64,000 nucleotides of DNA, taken from NCBI RefSeq assembly GCF_003315595.1, contig NZ_QNQU01000001.1:186001-250000 (forward strand). The letters are read 5' to 3'. The notes under the pieces were generated by a model. It saw only the letters and a list, made by a program, of their open reading frames with translations. It did no database searches and was not told where the DNA came from. Shown here piece by piece: positions 46,749 through 58,200 of the stretch. Position numbers and translations under genes: made by a program. Origin of the DNA: Pedobacter miscanthi. Lineage in GTDB: Bacteria > Bacteroidota > Bacteroidia > Sphingobacteriales > Sphingobacteriaceae. The number at the start of each line of letters is the position of its first letter. The stretch's first letter is position 1.

Positions 46749-47588
46749 ATGAAAACAAATCAATTTTTTAAAAACCTGGCAAAAACTGTAGTGGTGATGA
46801 TCATTATCGGCCTGGCAGCCTGTAAAAAAAACAATGAAAAAGAAGTAGTAAAAAACCAAAAGGAAAATCTGCAGCAAACCGTGATGCATGATTTTACCAT
46901 TGACGGGAACAAAATGACTATTAAAGAAGAAAACGGCGAGTATTATTTCGCTGATGACATTATTCTTGGGGCTCAGCAGTTTAATTTATTAAAACGACTG
47001 AACAATAAAGAACTCAGTACACAGGAAAGGAGCTTATTTTTAAAAGATACTAAAAGATGGCCAAACGGTATTGTTTATTATAAGCTGAGTTTAGGCACAT
47101 CAAATACATACGCTTTACAGGCCATGCAAAAAATATCAAGCGTTAGCCCTGTCCGTTTTGTAGAACGAACCAACCAGCCTAATTATATCGAAGTCATAAA
47201 ATCAGATGGGAACAATTCTCCTTTAGGCATGCAGGGTGGAAGACAAGAATTACGGATGATAAACCATACCAATGCAGGCATCATTGCACACGAATTTATG
47301 CATGCACTTGGCGTACAACACGAACACCAGCGTCCTGACAGGGATAATTTTGTAAAAGTTTATCTTGAAAATGTTGATCCTAACTTCAGATACGCTTTCA
47401 ATAAAGTTTCTTCAGTTACATCTAAAACGCTCGGTACAATGGATCTCGGATCGATTATGATGTATGGGTCAAAAGCCTTTTCAATTAATGGAAAAATGAC
47501 TATCACGCTGTTAAATGGTTCTGGTTATACCGACCAGGTTAATAACCTATCAGCAAAAGATATAGCCGGCCTCGACGACATGTATTAA
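46749..47588 (+). CDS. Astacin-type (M12A) zinc metalloprotease lipoprotein
   Basis: A 279-residue lipoprotein (lipobox 'GLAACKK', Cys25). The zinc motif is 'HEFMHALGVQHEHQRPDRD' (181-199), the astacin HExxHxxGxxHE.xRxDRD signature. The Met-turn 'SIMMYGS' sits at about 235-241. 'MISKV' style Cys pairs are absent, so it is a minimal bacterial astacin. The residues before the catalytic domain (about 30-100) may be a prodomain. Envelope or surface protease; substrate unknown. Confidence 0.92.
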   Translation: MKTNQFFKNLAKTVVVMIIIGLAACKKNNEKEVVKNQKENLQQTVMHDFTIDGNKMTIKEENGEYYFADDIILGAQQFNLLKRLNNKELSTQERSLFLKDTKRWPNGIVYYKLSLGTSNTYALQAMQKISSVSPVRFVERTNQPNYIEVIKSDGNNSPLGMQGGRQELRMINHTNAGIIAHEFMHALGVQHEHQRPDRDNFVKVYLENVDPNFRYAFNKVSSVTSKTLGTMDLGSIMMYGSKAFSINGKMTITLLNGSGYTDQVNNLSAKDIAGLDDMY

Positions 47589-47615
47589 ACTCTGACAAAT
47601 ATTCTGCAAAAGACT

Positions 47616-47646
47616 AAAGACAGTTTTAATGCTGTCTTTTGTCTTT
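47616..47646 (+). terminator. Rho-independent terminator after the astacin gene
   Basis: AAAGACAG / CTGTCTTT stem followed by TTGTCTTTT. Confidence 0.65.
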
Positions 47647-47743
47647 TATTGATTTGATTTGGGTTTCAATACATGTTTTAGCGGATCGTTTGCTCTTCCT
47701 AATTACGTAAGCTGCTGATCGGCTAATACCTAAAGCATATCCT

Positions 47744-49423
47744 TTATTGCAATCCAATTTTCTTTTGAAAACCTTTTACCCTGTACCAGATGTAAATAGC
47801 CGTTAACAATACACATAAGCCCACACCGATTACAATCCCACCAAATTGCGGGGCAAAAATACCCAGCAATACAATTCCTGTTCCTACCACTACCATAGAA
47901 ATGGCGATAACTTTTATCCCAAATACATTCTGCTTTTCTGCTGCAATATTCTTGTTTATTTCATTTTGCGTGTGCTGCTCAGTCGGAGCAAGCATAAAAG
48001 GTGCCCCGATTAAGTTTCGGCTGGTGTAATACAGTTCAAAAATGGCCAGTAAAAGTACTGGTAAACCTACACCTACTATGGTTTCGATGGTACGGTTAAA
48101 TTTAAGATCGAAAGCAGCCGGGGTAATGGTTTTAAAAAACAGGCTCACTAAAAGTGATGTGGTAGAAATAAATACCAAAGAAAAAGAAGTTTGTCTTTTC
48201 GAAAACAACGACCAGATAATCGGTCCGAAAAGGGCACCACCTGCAATAGATGCGGTACTTAATACCACTTCTACCACCCCACCTGCTCTGGGGATTAATA
48301 TGGCTACAATAATGGTGGCTGCACCAAATATGAGCGTAAATAACCTTGCCATAAAAATCATCTCCTTTTCGGAAGCTTTTTTCCTGATCAGGGCTTTATA
48401 AATATCGTTGGCAAAAACGGTTGCCACCAGATTGATGGTGGTATTTGCCTTACTTGATGTAGCCGAAATCATCCCCGCCAATACCAGACCTATTAAACCT
48501 GCCGGAAGTACCTTTTGACAAAGCATCATATAAGCACCTTCGGGCTCTAATCCCTGTAAATTTGGATTAATGATGCGGTAAATCATTGGGGGAATCATCC
48601 ATATCACCGGACTTACAAAATATAAGATGGCAAATAGATAAGCTACTTTTTTAGATTCTTTTACGGTAGAAACGCTGGTGTAACGCTGCACGTAAGACCA
48701 GTTACCACCAATATAAAACAACTGATAAACAATAAAAGCCAGCATAAACTCAAAGGTATAATCGGCATTAAAGGGTTTAAAAAAATCTACAGGGGCTTTT
48801 GCGAATAGCTGCGAAGGTCCGCCAATTTCTTTAAAAGCAATCGGTATTACAATCAGTACCGAGGCCGTTAAAATCACAAACTGCACCACATCGGTAACCA
48901 AAACAGCCCATAAACCACCTGCAGCCGTATAAAGTACAATAATGAGCCCGATTACGATGATACAGGTATTTAAAGAAAAAGGTGTAGCCACGTGCACCAT
49001 TTTACCTACCGGGTAAAGTACCGCAGCCGTTGCAAATAAACTTAACAATAAAATGAGGTAAGTATAAAATTGCTGCGTTTTAACACCAAAACGCGTACGC
49101 AGGTAATCAGCAGCCGTCATTGCACCGGTTTTCTTCCATTTCGCAGCAATAAACCTCGCCACCAATAAACCACTTATAGCCATGGTAAGCTGGATTACAT
49201 TGGCTACCAAACCACTTTTGTAAGCGATTGATCCCCATACCACAAATGTACCTGCAGAAAAATAACTGATAAAAAGCGAAAGTCCGTTAATCCACCATGG
49301 AGTTGCACCGCCGGCTTCAAAAAATGCCTGTCCGCTTTTGCTTCCTACCCGCGTAAAAATCAGTCCGATTGAAAAAATGAGTACGGCAAAAATTGCCATT
49401 ACGTAAAAATCTAAGGTTACCAT
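47744..49423 (-). CDS. Sodium:solute symporter (SSS family)
   Basis: A 559-residue inner-membrane transporter with about 13-14 TM helices, including 'GSIAYKSGLVANVIQLTMAISGLLVARFIAAKWKKTGAMTAADYLRTRFG' and the family signature around 'AGMISATSSKANTTINLVATVFANDIYKALI'. It takes up sugars, sialic acid, organic acids or related solutes with Na+. It is last in the susC-susD-GH2-oxidoreductase operon (10 bp after the FAD gene), so its cargo is probably the product released by GH2. Confidence 0.93.
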   Translation of the reverse strand: MVTLDFYVMAIFAVLIFSIGLIFTRVGSKSGQAFFEAGGATPWWINGLSLFISYFSAGTFVVWGSIAYKSGLVANVIQLTMAISGLLVARFIAAKWKKTGAMTAADYLRTRFGVKTQQFYTYLILLLSLFATAAVLYPVGKMVHVATPFSLNTCIIVIGLIIVLYTAAGGLWAVLVTDVVQFVILTASVLIVIPIAFKEIGGPSQLFAKAPVDFFKPFNADYTFEFMLAFIVYQLFYIGGNWSYVQRYTSVSTVKESKKVAYLFAILYFVSPVIWMIPPMIYRIINPNLQGLEPEGAYMMLCQKVLPAGLIGLVLAGMISATSSKANTTINLVATVFANDIYKALIRKKASEKEMIFMARLFTLIFGAATIIVAILIPRAGGVVEVVLSTASIAGGALFGPIIWSLFSKRQTSFSLVFISTTSLLVSLFFKTITPAAFDLKFNRTIETIVGVGLPVLLLAIFELYYTSRNLIGAPFMLAPTEQHTQNEINKNIAAEKQNVFGIKVIAISMVVVGTGIVLLGIFAPQFGGIVIGVGLCVLLTAIYIWYRVKGFQKKIGLQ

Positions 49424-49433
49424 AGTTTTTATT

Positions 49434-51713
49434 TTATGCGTAACACCTTACGCTGAACAATGCGGCCGGGGTTAATGCTGAGGGATGTTCTAAATTAATT
49501 TTTATCTGTTTGGTACGCACCGGAGAATCGAATCTGATCACATTCCGGGTTTGGTAGTTGCCATCCTTTTTATAAAGCAATTTACCATTTTCATCAGTGA
49601 TGGTATAATTCTGTACACAAAATGGCATCCTGTTTTCGGGGTGCCCCATTAAAACGGATTCCATCGGATGATCGAAATCCGTATCAAAAGCAAGATTGAT
49701 TTCGCTTATCTGCTGTTCGTTATCCCAATTGAGGGTAATTTCCGGTTTTGGATCATTATAGGCAGCCGCCCAGGCATTTGGGTTCAGAGTTGGCCGGTCT
49801 ATACCATTTTTTAAGTTTTGCGCACCGTAAAATTCGAGTGCAGGTTCAAATGTCAATGCAATATTTAAGCCGGCCGGCCGGCGTTGCGGGCACCAGAACT
49901 CGAATTCTTCCACGCCAATATCTTCTGTTGGTGTTTGTTTTCCAAAATTAGAAACCGCTTTATTCACCAGATTAAAGGCGGATAACATCCCTGTGATACG
50001 CTGCTGGCTGAACTTTAATTTAACATCAGGATTTTTTTCAATGATCAAAAACAGGTAAGTCTCTTCCGTTGGGACAAAATCGAATAATAATGTCACATCA
50101 TGCAATCCTTCGCCACGGCTAAAGGTTTTGGTTTCGATGGTAATATCGGGTGTATAATTACCTGATTTAATGCTTTTTCTGAGCTGAACGTTTAAAGTGG
50201 TTGGCTTTTTTACATTAACAGAAAAAGATATTTTCGGCATAATCCCAGCTTTCACGGGGATCAGCTGTGCAGAAGAAAGTGCCAGGTCTACATATTCCAT
50301 TCCTTTATTCAATGCCTCTATTTTTAATTCGCTGCTCACCTGTAGGCTGGCTTTTTGCACGAGATCCTGCTGATCATTGAACTTAACACCCGGAATATAC
50401 TGCCCGGAGCGGATCAATTCTTCCTGAAGAATGCCAATCTGATCATTTTTAATGATATCGGCAGGGAAAATACCTTTATCCTTACAGATTTTGGCCGCCA
50501 GTGCCACTGCTTGGGCTACATAAGCGCTGGTGGCCATTACACGTGTAGAGGCAAAAGCCACATGACTGGCGCTGATGATGCGACCGGCCAAAAACAGGTT
50601 TTTAATGTTTTTGCTGTAAAGTGTGCGGTAAGGAATCTGGTAGATGCCCTTGCTGTGCCATTGATTACATCCGGGTTTTTCGCTGAATACGCCATCGGCC
50701 GGATGGAGATCGATAGACCAGCCGCCATAAGCCACGGCATCAAAATGAGTACGTTGTTCTACAATATCTTTTTGACTGAGCATGTAGTCGCCCTCAAAAC
50801 GCCTGCTTTCTCTTTTACCCGGGATGGTCCCCACCCACTCAAGGGTAAGATTTTCTGCATCGGGGAAGTTACCCGAGTTTTTAATGTAATCCCAGGTACC
50901 GTAAATCACCTTCCAGAGTTCCCATTTTATTTTTTCGGTATCGTGTACAGTATCCAGTCGGCCACCATATTCGAGCCACCAAAGCCTGCAGCCATATTCC
51001 TTTGTATTAAAGCTCCTGAAACGTGGTATTTCGGTAATGTCTTTTAAGGCAAATTCGGGTGCAGTGTATTTAACAGGCTTTCCGGTATCTTTAGAATAAA
51101 AATACATCGAATGCCCTAATAATTCGCCATATTCGGCTGTTGGGGCAAATTTTTCGTCAAATTCATCTTTACTTTCAGCACCCATCCTAAAGGCCGCACC
51201 TGCCAAAAAGCCCACGATCCCATCTCCCGAGCAATCGCAGAAAAGTGGCGCAGAGATATGATAATGCGTCGAATTCTGACTGCAGAAGCCTTCAATAGCC
51301 GAAATAATTTCGGAACCTGATTTTTCGAGTTCGTAAATGGCTGTATTTAGCAACAATGTGATATTTTCTTCTGCGGCCACTTTATCCAGCAGGATGCTGT
51401 CAAAAATTAATGGGTTGCCCTCGGGGTTACGGAACATATTTTCGACCAATAATTCATCTATTACCCCACCTTCGCGGCTCCAGCGGTTGTTGTTACCCAG
51501 GTGAGAGGTAGCGCCCAAAATCCATAAACGTACTTCGCTTGAGGAATTTCCGCCTAAAACCGGACGGTCCTGAACCAATACCACCTGTAGCCCTGCCCTG
51601 GCCGCTGTAATTGCAGCACAAACGCCAGATAATCCACCTCCCACAATTGCCAATCCGGTCTCTAAAAAGATTTTTTTGGGGGATCTTTTCTCGGAAAAAC
51701 TTGTTTTTAACAT
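49434..51713 (-). CDS. FAD-dependent oxidoreductase (FAD_oxidored family) with C-terminal beta-sandwich
   Basis: A 759-residue protein without a signal peptide, so cytoplasmic. The dinucleotide-binding motif is 'AIVGGGLSGVCAAITAARAG' (about 23-42), followed by 'GGNSSSEVRLWILGATS', 'CSGDGIVGFLAGAAFRMG' and 'NLFLAGRIISASHVAFASTRVMATSA', matching the PF12831 family. The C-terminal ~250 residues are strand-rich, and that domain is unassigned. Oxidation of a sugar or sugar derivative is inferred from the operon position (GH2 5 bp upstream, SSS 10 bp downstream). Confidence 0.88.
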   Translation of the reverse strand: MLKTSFSEKRSPKKIFLETGLAIVGGGLSGVCAAITAARAGLQVVLVQDRPVLGGNSSSEVRLWILGATSHLGNNNRWSREGGVIDELLVENMFRNPEGNPLIFDSILLDKVAAEENITLLLNTAIYELEKSGSEIISAIEGFCSQNSTHYHISAPLFCDCSGDGIVGFLAGAAFRMGAESKDEFDEKFAPTAEYGELLGHSMYFYSKDTGKPVKYTAPEFALKDITEIPRFRSFNTKEYGCRLWWLEYGGRLDTVHDTEKIKWELWKVIYGTWDYIKNSGNFPDAENLTLEWVGTIPGKRESRRFEGDYMLSQKDIVEQRTHFDAVAYGGWSIDLHPADGVFSEKPGCNQWHSKGIYQIPYRTLYSKNIKNLFLAGRIISASHVAFASTRVMATSAYVAQAVALAAKICKDKGIFPADIIKNDQIGILQEELIRSGQYIPGVKFNDQQDLVQKASLQVSSELKIEALNKGMEYVDLALSSAQLIPVKAGIMPKISFSVNVKKPTTLNVQLRKSIKSGNYTPDITIETKTFSRGEGLHDVTLLFDFVPTEETYLFLIIEKNPDVKLKFSQQRITGMLSAFNLVNKAVSNFGKQTPTEDIGVEEFEFWCPQRRPAGLNIALTFEPALEFYGAQNLKNGIDRPTLNPNAWAAAYNDPKPEITLNWDNEQQISEINLAFDTDFDHPMESVLMGHPENRMPFCVQNYTITDENGKLLYKKDGNYQTRNVIRFDSPVRTKQIKINLEHPSALTPAALFSVRCYA

Positions 51714-51719
51714 GTTAAA

Positions 51720-53714
51720 TTATTTAAAGTGAACCGTTTCCTGATAGATCACAAATTTATTAGGCGTTAAAACCTCTATTTTTGTAACATCGCCTGTAAC
51801 TCCCTTAATTTCTACTACAGTGCTTTCTCCCGGTTTTAATGATGGGATTGATTGTAATCCCGATGCCGTTTTCAGGCTATAATTTTGAATATTCTGATAT
51901 GGAAAATCGTTTTTATTGCTCACCTGTAATTTCAAAGTGCCATTATTACTTTCCAAAACTTTTACAGTAATTGGCGACATTTCTTTTTGATAGGTGAAAT
52001 ATCCCGGACGCGGCGAACGATCAGCCATAACAAGGCCCCAGGGCCTGTAACCATTTGGGTTAGTACCCACATGACGGCTTTGATAATCGTTATAACTCCA
52101 CCAGGAAGCACCGATTACATAAGGCCTTTCGCGGATAATTTGCGCCACTTCTTCAATGTGTTTAACCTGCCCGGCTTCGGTTGCCTGATCGGCCCTAACA
52201 CCCCACTCGGATATCAGTACAGGCTTATCAGGATATAAGCGGTGAATATTATCTAAAATTTTGGCATGGCCACCATAGGTGTTGGTTGATACAAAATCGC
52301 AATATTGCGAAGCTTCTGCCTCAGGAGTTTTAGGAAGGCTATTTAAAGTGAGTGTAGCAAAAGTAAAAAGCCTTGAAGGATCTTCTTTCCTGCCGAAATC
52401 GATCATATCTTTTGTCCAGCTTTGCCCTTCGGGCGTGCCCGATGCATACTCATTTCCAACGCTATAAGCAAAAACACTCGGATGGTTCCAATCGCGGTGC
52501 ATCATCTCCAGAAGCTGATCTTTAAATTTAGAACGGAAAGTTTCATTTTTCATCTGGTTAGGCGTAAGCTGCCAGTTTCCGGCTTCAGTGATAATCAGCA
52601 TGCCATATTTATCGGCCAGTTCATAAAAATATTCGCCAGGTGTATAATGGGTTAAACGCTGAAGGATCATACCTCCCTCTTTCATCAACCTGAAATCTTT
52701 TTCAACCACGCTATCGGGCTCTAAAGCCCCTAATCCAGGATAGTCGACAACTCGGTTTGCCCCTCCAAATTTTATCGGCTGTCCGTTTAGCAACAGCTGT
52801 GCTGCTTTAACCTCAATTTTCCTGATCCCAAAGTTGGACATAAGTGTATCTCCACCCAAAACAGCTTTTAACTGATAAAGATTGGGTTCATCAATGTTCC
52901 AGAGTTTTACCTGCTTTTGGCTGAGGTTTGCTTCGGCTTCGTAAATAACTGTTTGATCAGTAGTTTGGGTTTTTACAGTCTTCCATTTCAGCACAAGGTT
53001 TTTACCTTCAAAACCAGCTTCGAATTTAGGCGCAGTATTCTCCTTATTCAAAGGGTTTTCGACATAAGCGCGAACAAACAGTTTGGCCGTTCCTTTTTTA
53101 AGATCGGGAGTTGCTGTAATTTTTAAATTTTTAAGATAAACCTCAGGCTCTATGGTTAAATACACCGGGCGGTTTAATCCACCATAATTGATCCAGCCCA
53201 TAAAAGGATCGTTCGCTTCGCCATAATCTTTTGAACCCGGTATAGTACCCTCTTTCCAGGTATTATTATCAACAGAAACCGCAATGGTATTTTCACCATC
53301 TTTCAAATCATCCGTAACATCAAAACTGAATGGCGTATATCCACCCTCATGCGTACCTATTTTTTTATCGTTTAAATACAGCGTGGTTAAATAATATGCG
53401 GCATCAAAGTGGAGAATAATCCTTTTATTTTGTGGCTTAGTGATGGTAAAAACACGTTTATACCAGGTATTACCGGTGTAAAACAGGTAACGTTTATCAA
53501 CAGAAAAACAATGTGGAACGGTTACTTTGTCCCAATTTGCTTTAGTGGCCTGTTTATACCATCCGTTTTTTTCGCCAACATCACGTGGGTCCATGGCAAA
53601 ACGCCATTCGCCATTCAACATGATGGCATCCTTATGCCTGATGGTAAACTGGGCAAATGAAAACTTGCTCAAAAGCAGACAAAAAACGAAGAGTTTTATT
53701 ATGGGATATTTCAT
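51720..53714 (-). CDS. Glycoside hydrolase family 2 (beta-glucuronidase/galactosidase-like)
   Basis: A 664-residue secreted enzyme (signal ending 'KFSFAQ'). It has a sugar-binding domain ('NGEWRFAMDPRD', 'WYKRVFTI', about 30-190), an immunoglobulin-like domain, and a TIM barrel with the acid/base pair Asn421-Glu422 ('SVGNEYASG') and nucleophile Glu503 ('VLISEWGVRAD'). GH2 retains configuration and cleaves beta-linked glycans. The exact sugar is not readable from sequence. It is third in the PUL operon, periplasmic by its signal peptide. Confidence 0.92.
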   Translation of the reverse strand: MKYPIIKLFVFCLLLSKFSFAQFTIRHKDAIMLNGEWRFAMDPRDVGEKNGWYKQATKANWDKVTVPHCFSVDKRYLFYTGNTWYKRVFTITKPQNKRIILHFDAAYYLTTLYLNDKKIGTHEGGYTPFSFDVTDDLKDGENTIAVSVDNNTWKEGTIPGSKDYGEANDPFMGWINYGGLNRPVYLTIEPEVYLKNLKITATPDLKKGTAKLFVRAYVENPLNKENTAPKFEAGFEGKNLVLKWKTVKTQTTDQTVIYEAEANLSQKQVKLWNIDEPNLYQLKAVLGGDTLMSNFGIRKIEVKAAQLLLNGQPIKFGGANRVVDYPGLGALEPDSVVEKDFRLMKEGGMILQRLTHYTPGEYFYELADKYGMLIITEAGNWQLTPNQMKNETFRSKFKDQLLEMMHRDWNHPSVFAYSVGNEYASGTPEGQSWTKDMIDFGRKEDPSRLFTFATLTLNSLPKTPEAEASQYCDFVSTNTYGGHAKILDNIHRLYPDKPVLISEWGVRADQATEAGQVKHIEEVAQIIRERPYVIGASWWSYNDYQSRHVGTNPNGYRPWGLVMADRSPRPGYFTYQKEMSPITVKVLESNNGTLKLQVSNKNDFPYQNIQNYSLKTASGLQSIPSLKPGESTVVEIKGVTGDVTKIEVLTPNKFVIYQETVHFK

Positions 53715-53738
53715 ATCTTAATTTTATTTGGGACAATT

Positions 53739-55238
53739 TTATTTCCAGTCGGGGTTTTGTACAATTTTATTATTGGCATTAATTTCATCCTGTGGGATCG
53801 GAAAATACCTGTTTTTTGGTTGTATATTACGGGTTGGGTAAACATCGTTAACGGCAGTAGGGATTACCTGCATAAACGTATTGGTTCGGGTAAGGTCGTA
53901 CCAGCGGTCGCCTTCGCCAAAAAATTCCCAGCTCCGTTCCTGTAATACGGCAGCAATAAACTGATCTTTGGTTAAGCCAGGAATCACGGGATCAACATTG
54001 GATCTTTGGTGAACTTTATTCAGGTAGAGATAAGCATCAACATTAACGCCATTTGCCCTTGCTTCGGCCTCTGCTGCAATTAAATATACATCGGCAAATC
54101 TTAAAATAGGCACATTAACGGCCTGATTGGCGCCAATAGAATTGGGATCCATATATTTTTTGATCAGCACCCCTTTTGTGGTAATTGGAGTAATGTCTTT
54201 TTGAGCCACAGTGGTACCCGATTTGGTAACGTAAGAGGTAGCCAGCAACAAACGGCGTTTATCTGCGGGGCTGAAAGAATCGTAGAAAGCCTGATAGGCA
54301 AATATCGACCCGAAAGTGGTGGTGCCATAAACCGGACTATCACTGTTTTTAGGTCCGTATAGGCTCATCAATTGTGAACTCCGGCCCGGATTTGTACTTT
54401 CGCACTCATAAGCCCACATATTTTCTGTCCTCGAAGCATCTTCTTTTGCAACATTGTATAAATCAACAGGTTCGGTTAATAAGGTAAATTTATTAGATGC
54501 AATAACCAGTTTGGCTTTTTCCAATGCCAAAGGCCAGTTTTCGGCGTACAGGGCAGCTTTTGCATATAGTCCTAAAGCAATTTCTTTTGATGTTCTTCCT
54601 TTTACCAGCGTTGGGCTGTGGGCAGGTAATTTTGCAACTGCAACATCAAGATCGGCAAAAATCTGCTTATATACGTTTGCTTTCGGGCTTACTACCTGCA
54701 AAGCGGCATCTATATTATCACTTGGAACTGTTTTTATGATCACATCGCCAAAGTTTTTGGTCAGTGTGAAATGATAAAATGCCCTTAAAAAATAAGCTTC
54801 GCCCAAAATGGCATCTTTTGTAGCAGCTGCCATATTAATATCTGGTACTTTTGAAATCACCCAGTTCGATTTTTCAATACCCGAATAACAGGCCACCCAA
54901 ATTTGCTGTGGCGATTCGTTTGTTCTCGAAAAACTCTTTTGAGTGGTGTAATTGGGATCGTAATTAAAAAGTGTCATCGTATTTCTGCCCACGGCCTGCC
55001 TAGGATAACTTTGATCGGCACTCCAATCAGAAACGCAGGTTCCGGCAGTGTAATAAAGATCGGCAAGCGGACCATAAGCCGCTGTTAAAGCAGCATTGGC
55101 ATCTGCCTCGGTTTTATAAAACTGACCTGTAGAAATGGCCGAATAAGGTTCTTCGGTAAGTTTGGTGCAGGATGTTATGGTGATTACCATACTTAGCGAT
55201 AAGATAAGTGTGGCGGATTTAATTAAATTCTTTTTCAT
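53739..55238 (-). CDS. SusD/RagB-family lipoprotein (PUL)
   Basis: I start at ATG 55238 (499 residues); the longer frame from 55271 adds a short extension before the signal. The lipobox is 'TITSCTKL'. Typical SusD features follow: 'EADANAALTAAYGPLADLYY', 'DAILGEAYFLRAFYHFTLTKNFGDV', 'LFYDSFSPADKRR' type loop and the ending 'RYFPIPQDEINANNKIVQNPDWK'. It is second in the operon, 35 bp after susC. Confidence 0.93.
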   Translation of the reverse strand: MKKNLIKSATLILSLSMVITITSCTKLTEEPYSAISTGQFYKTEADANAALTAAYGPLADLYYTAGTCVSDWSADQSYPRQAVGRNTMTLFNYDPNYTTQKSFSRTNESPQQIWVACYSGIEKSNWVISKVPDINMAAATKDAILGEAYFLRAFYHFTLTKNFGDVIIKTVPSDNIDAALQVVSPKANVYKQIFADLDVAVAKLPAHSPTLVKGRTSKEIALGLYAKAALYAENWPLALEKAKLVIASNKFTLLTEPVDLYNVAKEDASRTENMWAYECESTNPGRSSQLMSLYGPKNSDSPVYGTTTFGSIFAYQAFYDSFSPADKRRLLLATSYVTKSGTTVAQKDITPITTKGVLIKKYMDPNSIGANQAVNVPILRFADVYLIAAEAEARANGVNVDAYLYLNKVHQRSNVDPVIPGLTKDQFIAAVLQERSWEFFGEGDRWYDLTRTNTFMQVIPTAVNDVYPTRNIQPKNRYFPIPQDEINANNKIVQNPDWK

Positions 55239-55273
55239 ATCAATTATTTTAGAAATAAGTAATGATTTCATAA

Positions 55274-58200
55274 CTACAGGCCTATTTGTAAACCGATCAG
55301 GTAAGTTTTGGCAAGCGGATATACCAGGTTATCTACCCCGATCAATGTATTGGAACCTCCAAAGGTATTTACCTCAGGATCGTAGCCAGAATAATTGGTA
55401 ATGGTTACTAAATTATTGGCACTGATATATAAGCGGGCATTTTTAAGTGCTTTTATATTTTTGAAAGTATAACCTAAACTGATGTTTTTTAAACGGATAA
55501 ACGAACCATCTTCTACAAAACGATCGCTGATGGGCAAACGGCCACCCTGCAAACCGTTTGCAAAATCGTTGGTTGGGTTGCTTGGCGACCAGCGGTTGGT
55601 CACACCGGCCAATGTGTTTCTGCCACCCAGCGGCGTTTCGAAAACATAACGGCTTAAATTATAAATCTGGTTGCCCTGTACACCTGAAACAAACAGGCTA
55701 AAATCGAAGTTTTTGTAGCTCAGGTTTGTAGAAACACCAAAAATGTAATCTGGATTGGCGTTTCCAGTGATTTTCTGGTCGGCAGCTGTAATCAGTCCAT
55801 CACCATTAAGATCGGCCACTTTAGGACCACCTACCCTGCCATCTGATCCCGGAAGAATGGTTTCTCCGGTTTGGTATATCCCGTTATATACATAGGTTTT
55901 GAAAACACCCAATGGCTGCCCAACGCTTAATACCGCATACGGACTCAACACAAATTCTTTTACATCGCCTTCTAAACTGAGTAGTTTGTTCCGGTTGATG
56001 GAAAAATTGGCATTCAGGTCCCATTTTAATTCTCCATCTAATATTTTGGTATTTACCGCAAATTCGAGTCCTTTGTTTACCATACTGGCAAAGTTTCCGG
56101 TAATTGAAGAATATCCTGATGAAAACGGCAATGCTTTTATGAAAAGGATATCTTTTGTTTTCTTGTTATAGGCATCAACTACAAAGTTTAACCTGCCTTT
56201 AAGGAATGAAAAATCAAGCCCGATATTGGCCTGTGTAGATTTTTCCCATCTCAGGTCGGCATTTGGAATACCTGAAGGACTAATGCCAACAGTATAGGTA
56301 TGTTCAAACTCATAATCACTTCCCGATGTTAAAGTTGCCAGCGATTTATAAGGATCAATTGCCGCAGCATTACCGGTAATACCATAACTGGCCCTTAATT
56401 TCAGATCGCTGAACAAGGTACTGTTCTGCATAAAATCTTCTTTAATAATACGCCATGCACCAGATACTGCCGGGAAAAAGCCCCATTTTTTATTCTGGCC
56501 AAATTTCGAGTTACCATCATACCTTGCGGTAACATCGAAGAAATATTTATCCGCAAAGCTGTAATTGATACGGCCCATCACTGATTCTAAGGCTTCTCTT
56601 GTTCTGTTGCTTGAAACAGCTCTGTTAATGGCAAGCTGAACTGCCTCGTTTTTAGTTACATCGTTCGGGAAACCATTGGCATTAATATCATTAAAGTTGT
56701 AAAAGTTAGCCTGTGTAGCGTATACCCCGGTAAATTTTAAACTATGTTGTCCGAAAGATTTAATATAAGTTAAAATGCTCTCGTGCAGTAAAGCAGTTGA
56801 GTTGGAATTGCTTTTGTAGGCAGAACCCGAGGTTGCATTCCTTTCTAAAGCACCGAGGATGTAAATGGGTGAATACCTGTCACCTAATGTACCGGCCAGA
56901 TCGGCATTAAAAGTAGCCCGATAGGTTAAACCGTCTACAATTTTAGCCTCGGCATACATATTTGCCAGTGTGCGTTTGGTTTGTTGCTGGTTAAATACCT
57001 CTGTTAAACCCAAAGGATTTGTTACTTCGCGGTACCTGCCGTTAAACTGATCACTTAAAGGAAAAATGCTGCCATCGGCCCTGTACGGCTTTAAAGTTGG
57101 CGGCGCCCCCAATGCAGCACCTACAACCGAAGTAGTAGTGGCAGCACCATCTAATGATTGTGAAGCAGTCGAAATCCCGCTATTGATGGTATAACTACTC
57201 AGGATGGTGGCACCGAATTTAAACCTGTCGTTAATAATATTATCTAAAGTAGCCCTAAGCGAATATCTTTTAAAATTAGAATTGATGATAATACCATCCT
57301 GGTTGAAATAATTGGCCGATACAGAGAATCTCGTTTTATCAGATCCGCCTGCTGCCGAAACCATGTAATTCTGGATTTTTGCACTGCGGTAAATTTCATC
57401 CTGCCAGTTGGTACCTTCCCCTTCGTTTTCAGGATTGGCATAAATGGTGGTTTTATAGATCTCATTTTCAAGCTGTGCAAATTGCGTTGCATTTAAAACC
57501 GGAATGGTTTTCGTAATTTTCTGTACCCCAACATAACTTTCAGCCTGGATGCTGGTTGCACCCAATTTACCACGCTTGGTAGTGATTAAAACGACACCAT
57601 TAGCACCTCTGGCCCCATAAATAGCCGTAGCGGATGCATCTTTTAAAATTTCTACCGACTCTACATCCGATGGATTGATGGTGGATAATGGGCTTGGTGT
57701 ATTGGCACCACTTTCATTCGATATCTGTATCCCATCAATTACATACAAAGGTTCTGATGATCCGTTAATAGAATTGGTTCCCCTTACCCTAACACTGATG
57801 TTACCACCCGGAGCTGCATTGTTCTGTGTAACCTGCAAACCAGAAACTCTTGACTGCAGGCCCTGCGCAATGTTTACCACCGGTGTTTTAACCAGGTCTT
57901 CAGATTTAACTGAGGCAATAGACCCTGTATTGGCAATTTTTTTCTGCGAACCGTAACCTACAATTACCACCTCATCCAGCCGTTTATCTTCCTCGGCCAT
58001 TACCACATCAATTGTGGTTTTGTTGCCAACATTAATTTCCTGTTTAGTATAACCGATAAAAGAAAAAACAAGTACGCTTGCATTTGATGGTACTTTAATG
58101 GTAAAGCTACCTGTATTGGCCGTTAGCGTTACGGTTGTTGTTCCTTTAACCGCAACACTCACCCCTGGAACAGGCTGGCCTTTTGTATCTTTAACGGTAC

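Noticed and set aside
50355..51047. 230-residue open frame antisense to the FAD oxidoreductase
   Set aside because: It is the complement of a strongly supported gene, with no recognisable domain and no promoter; long antisense frames arise by chance here.
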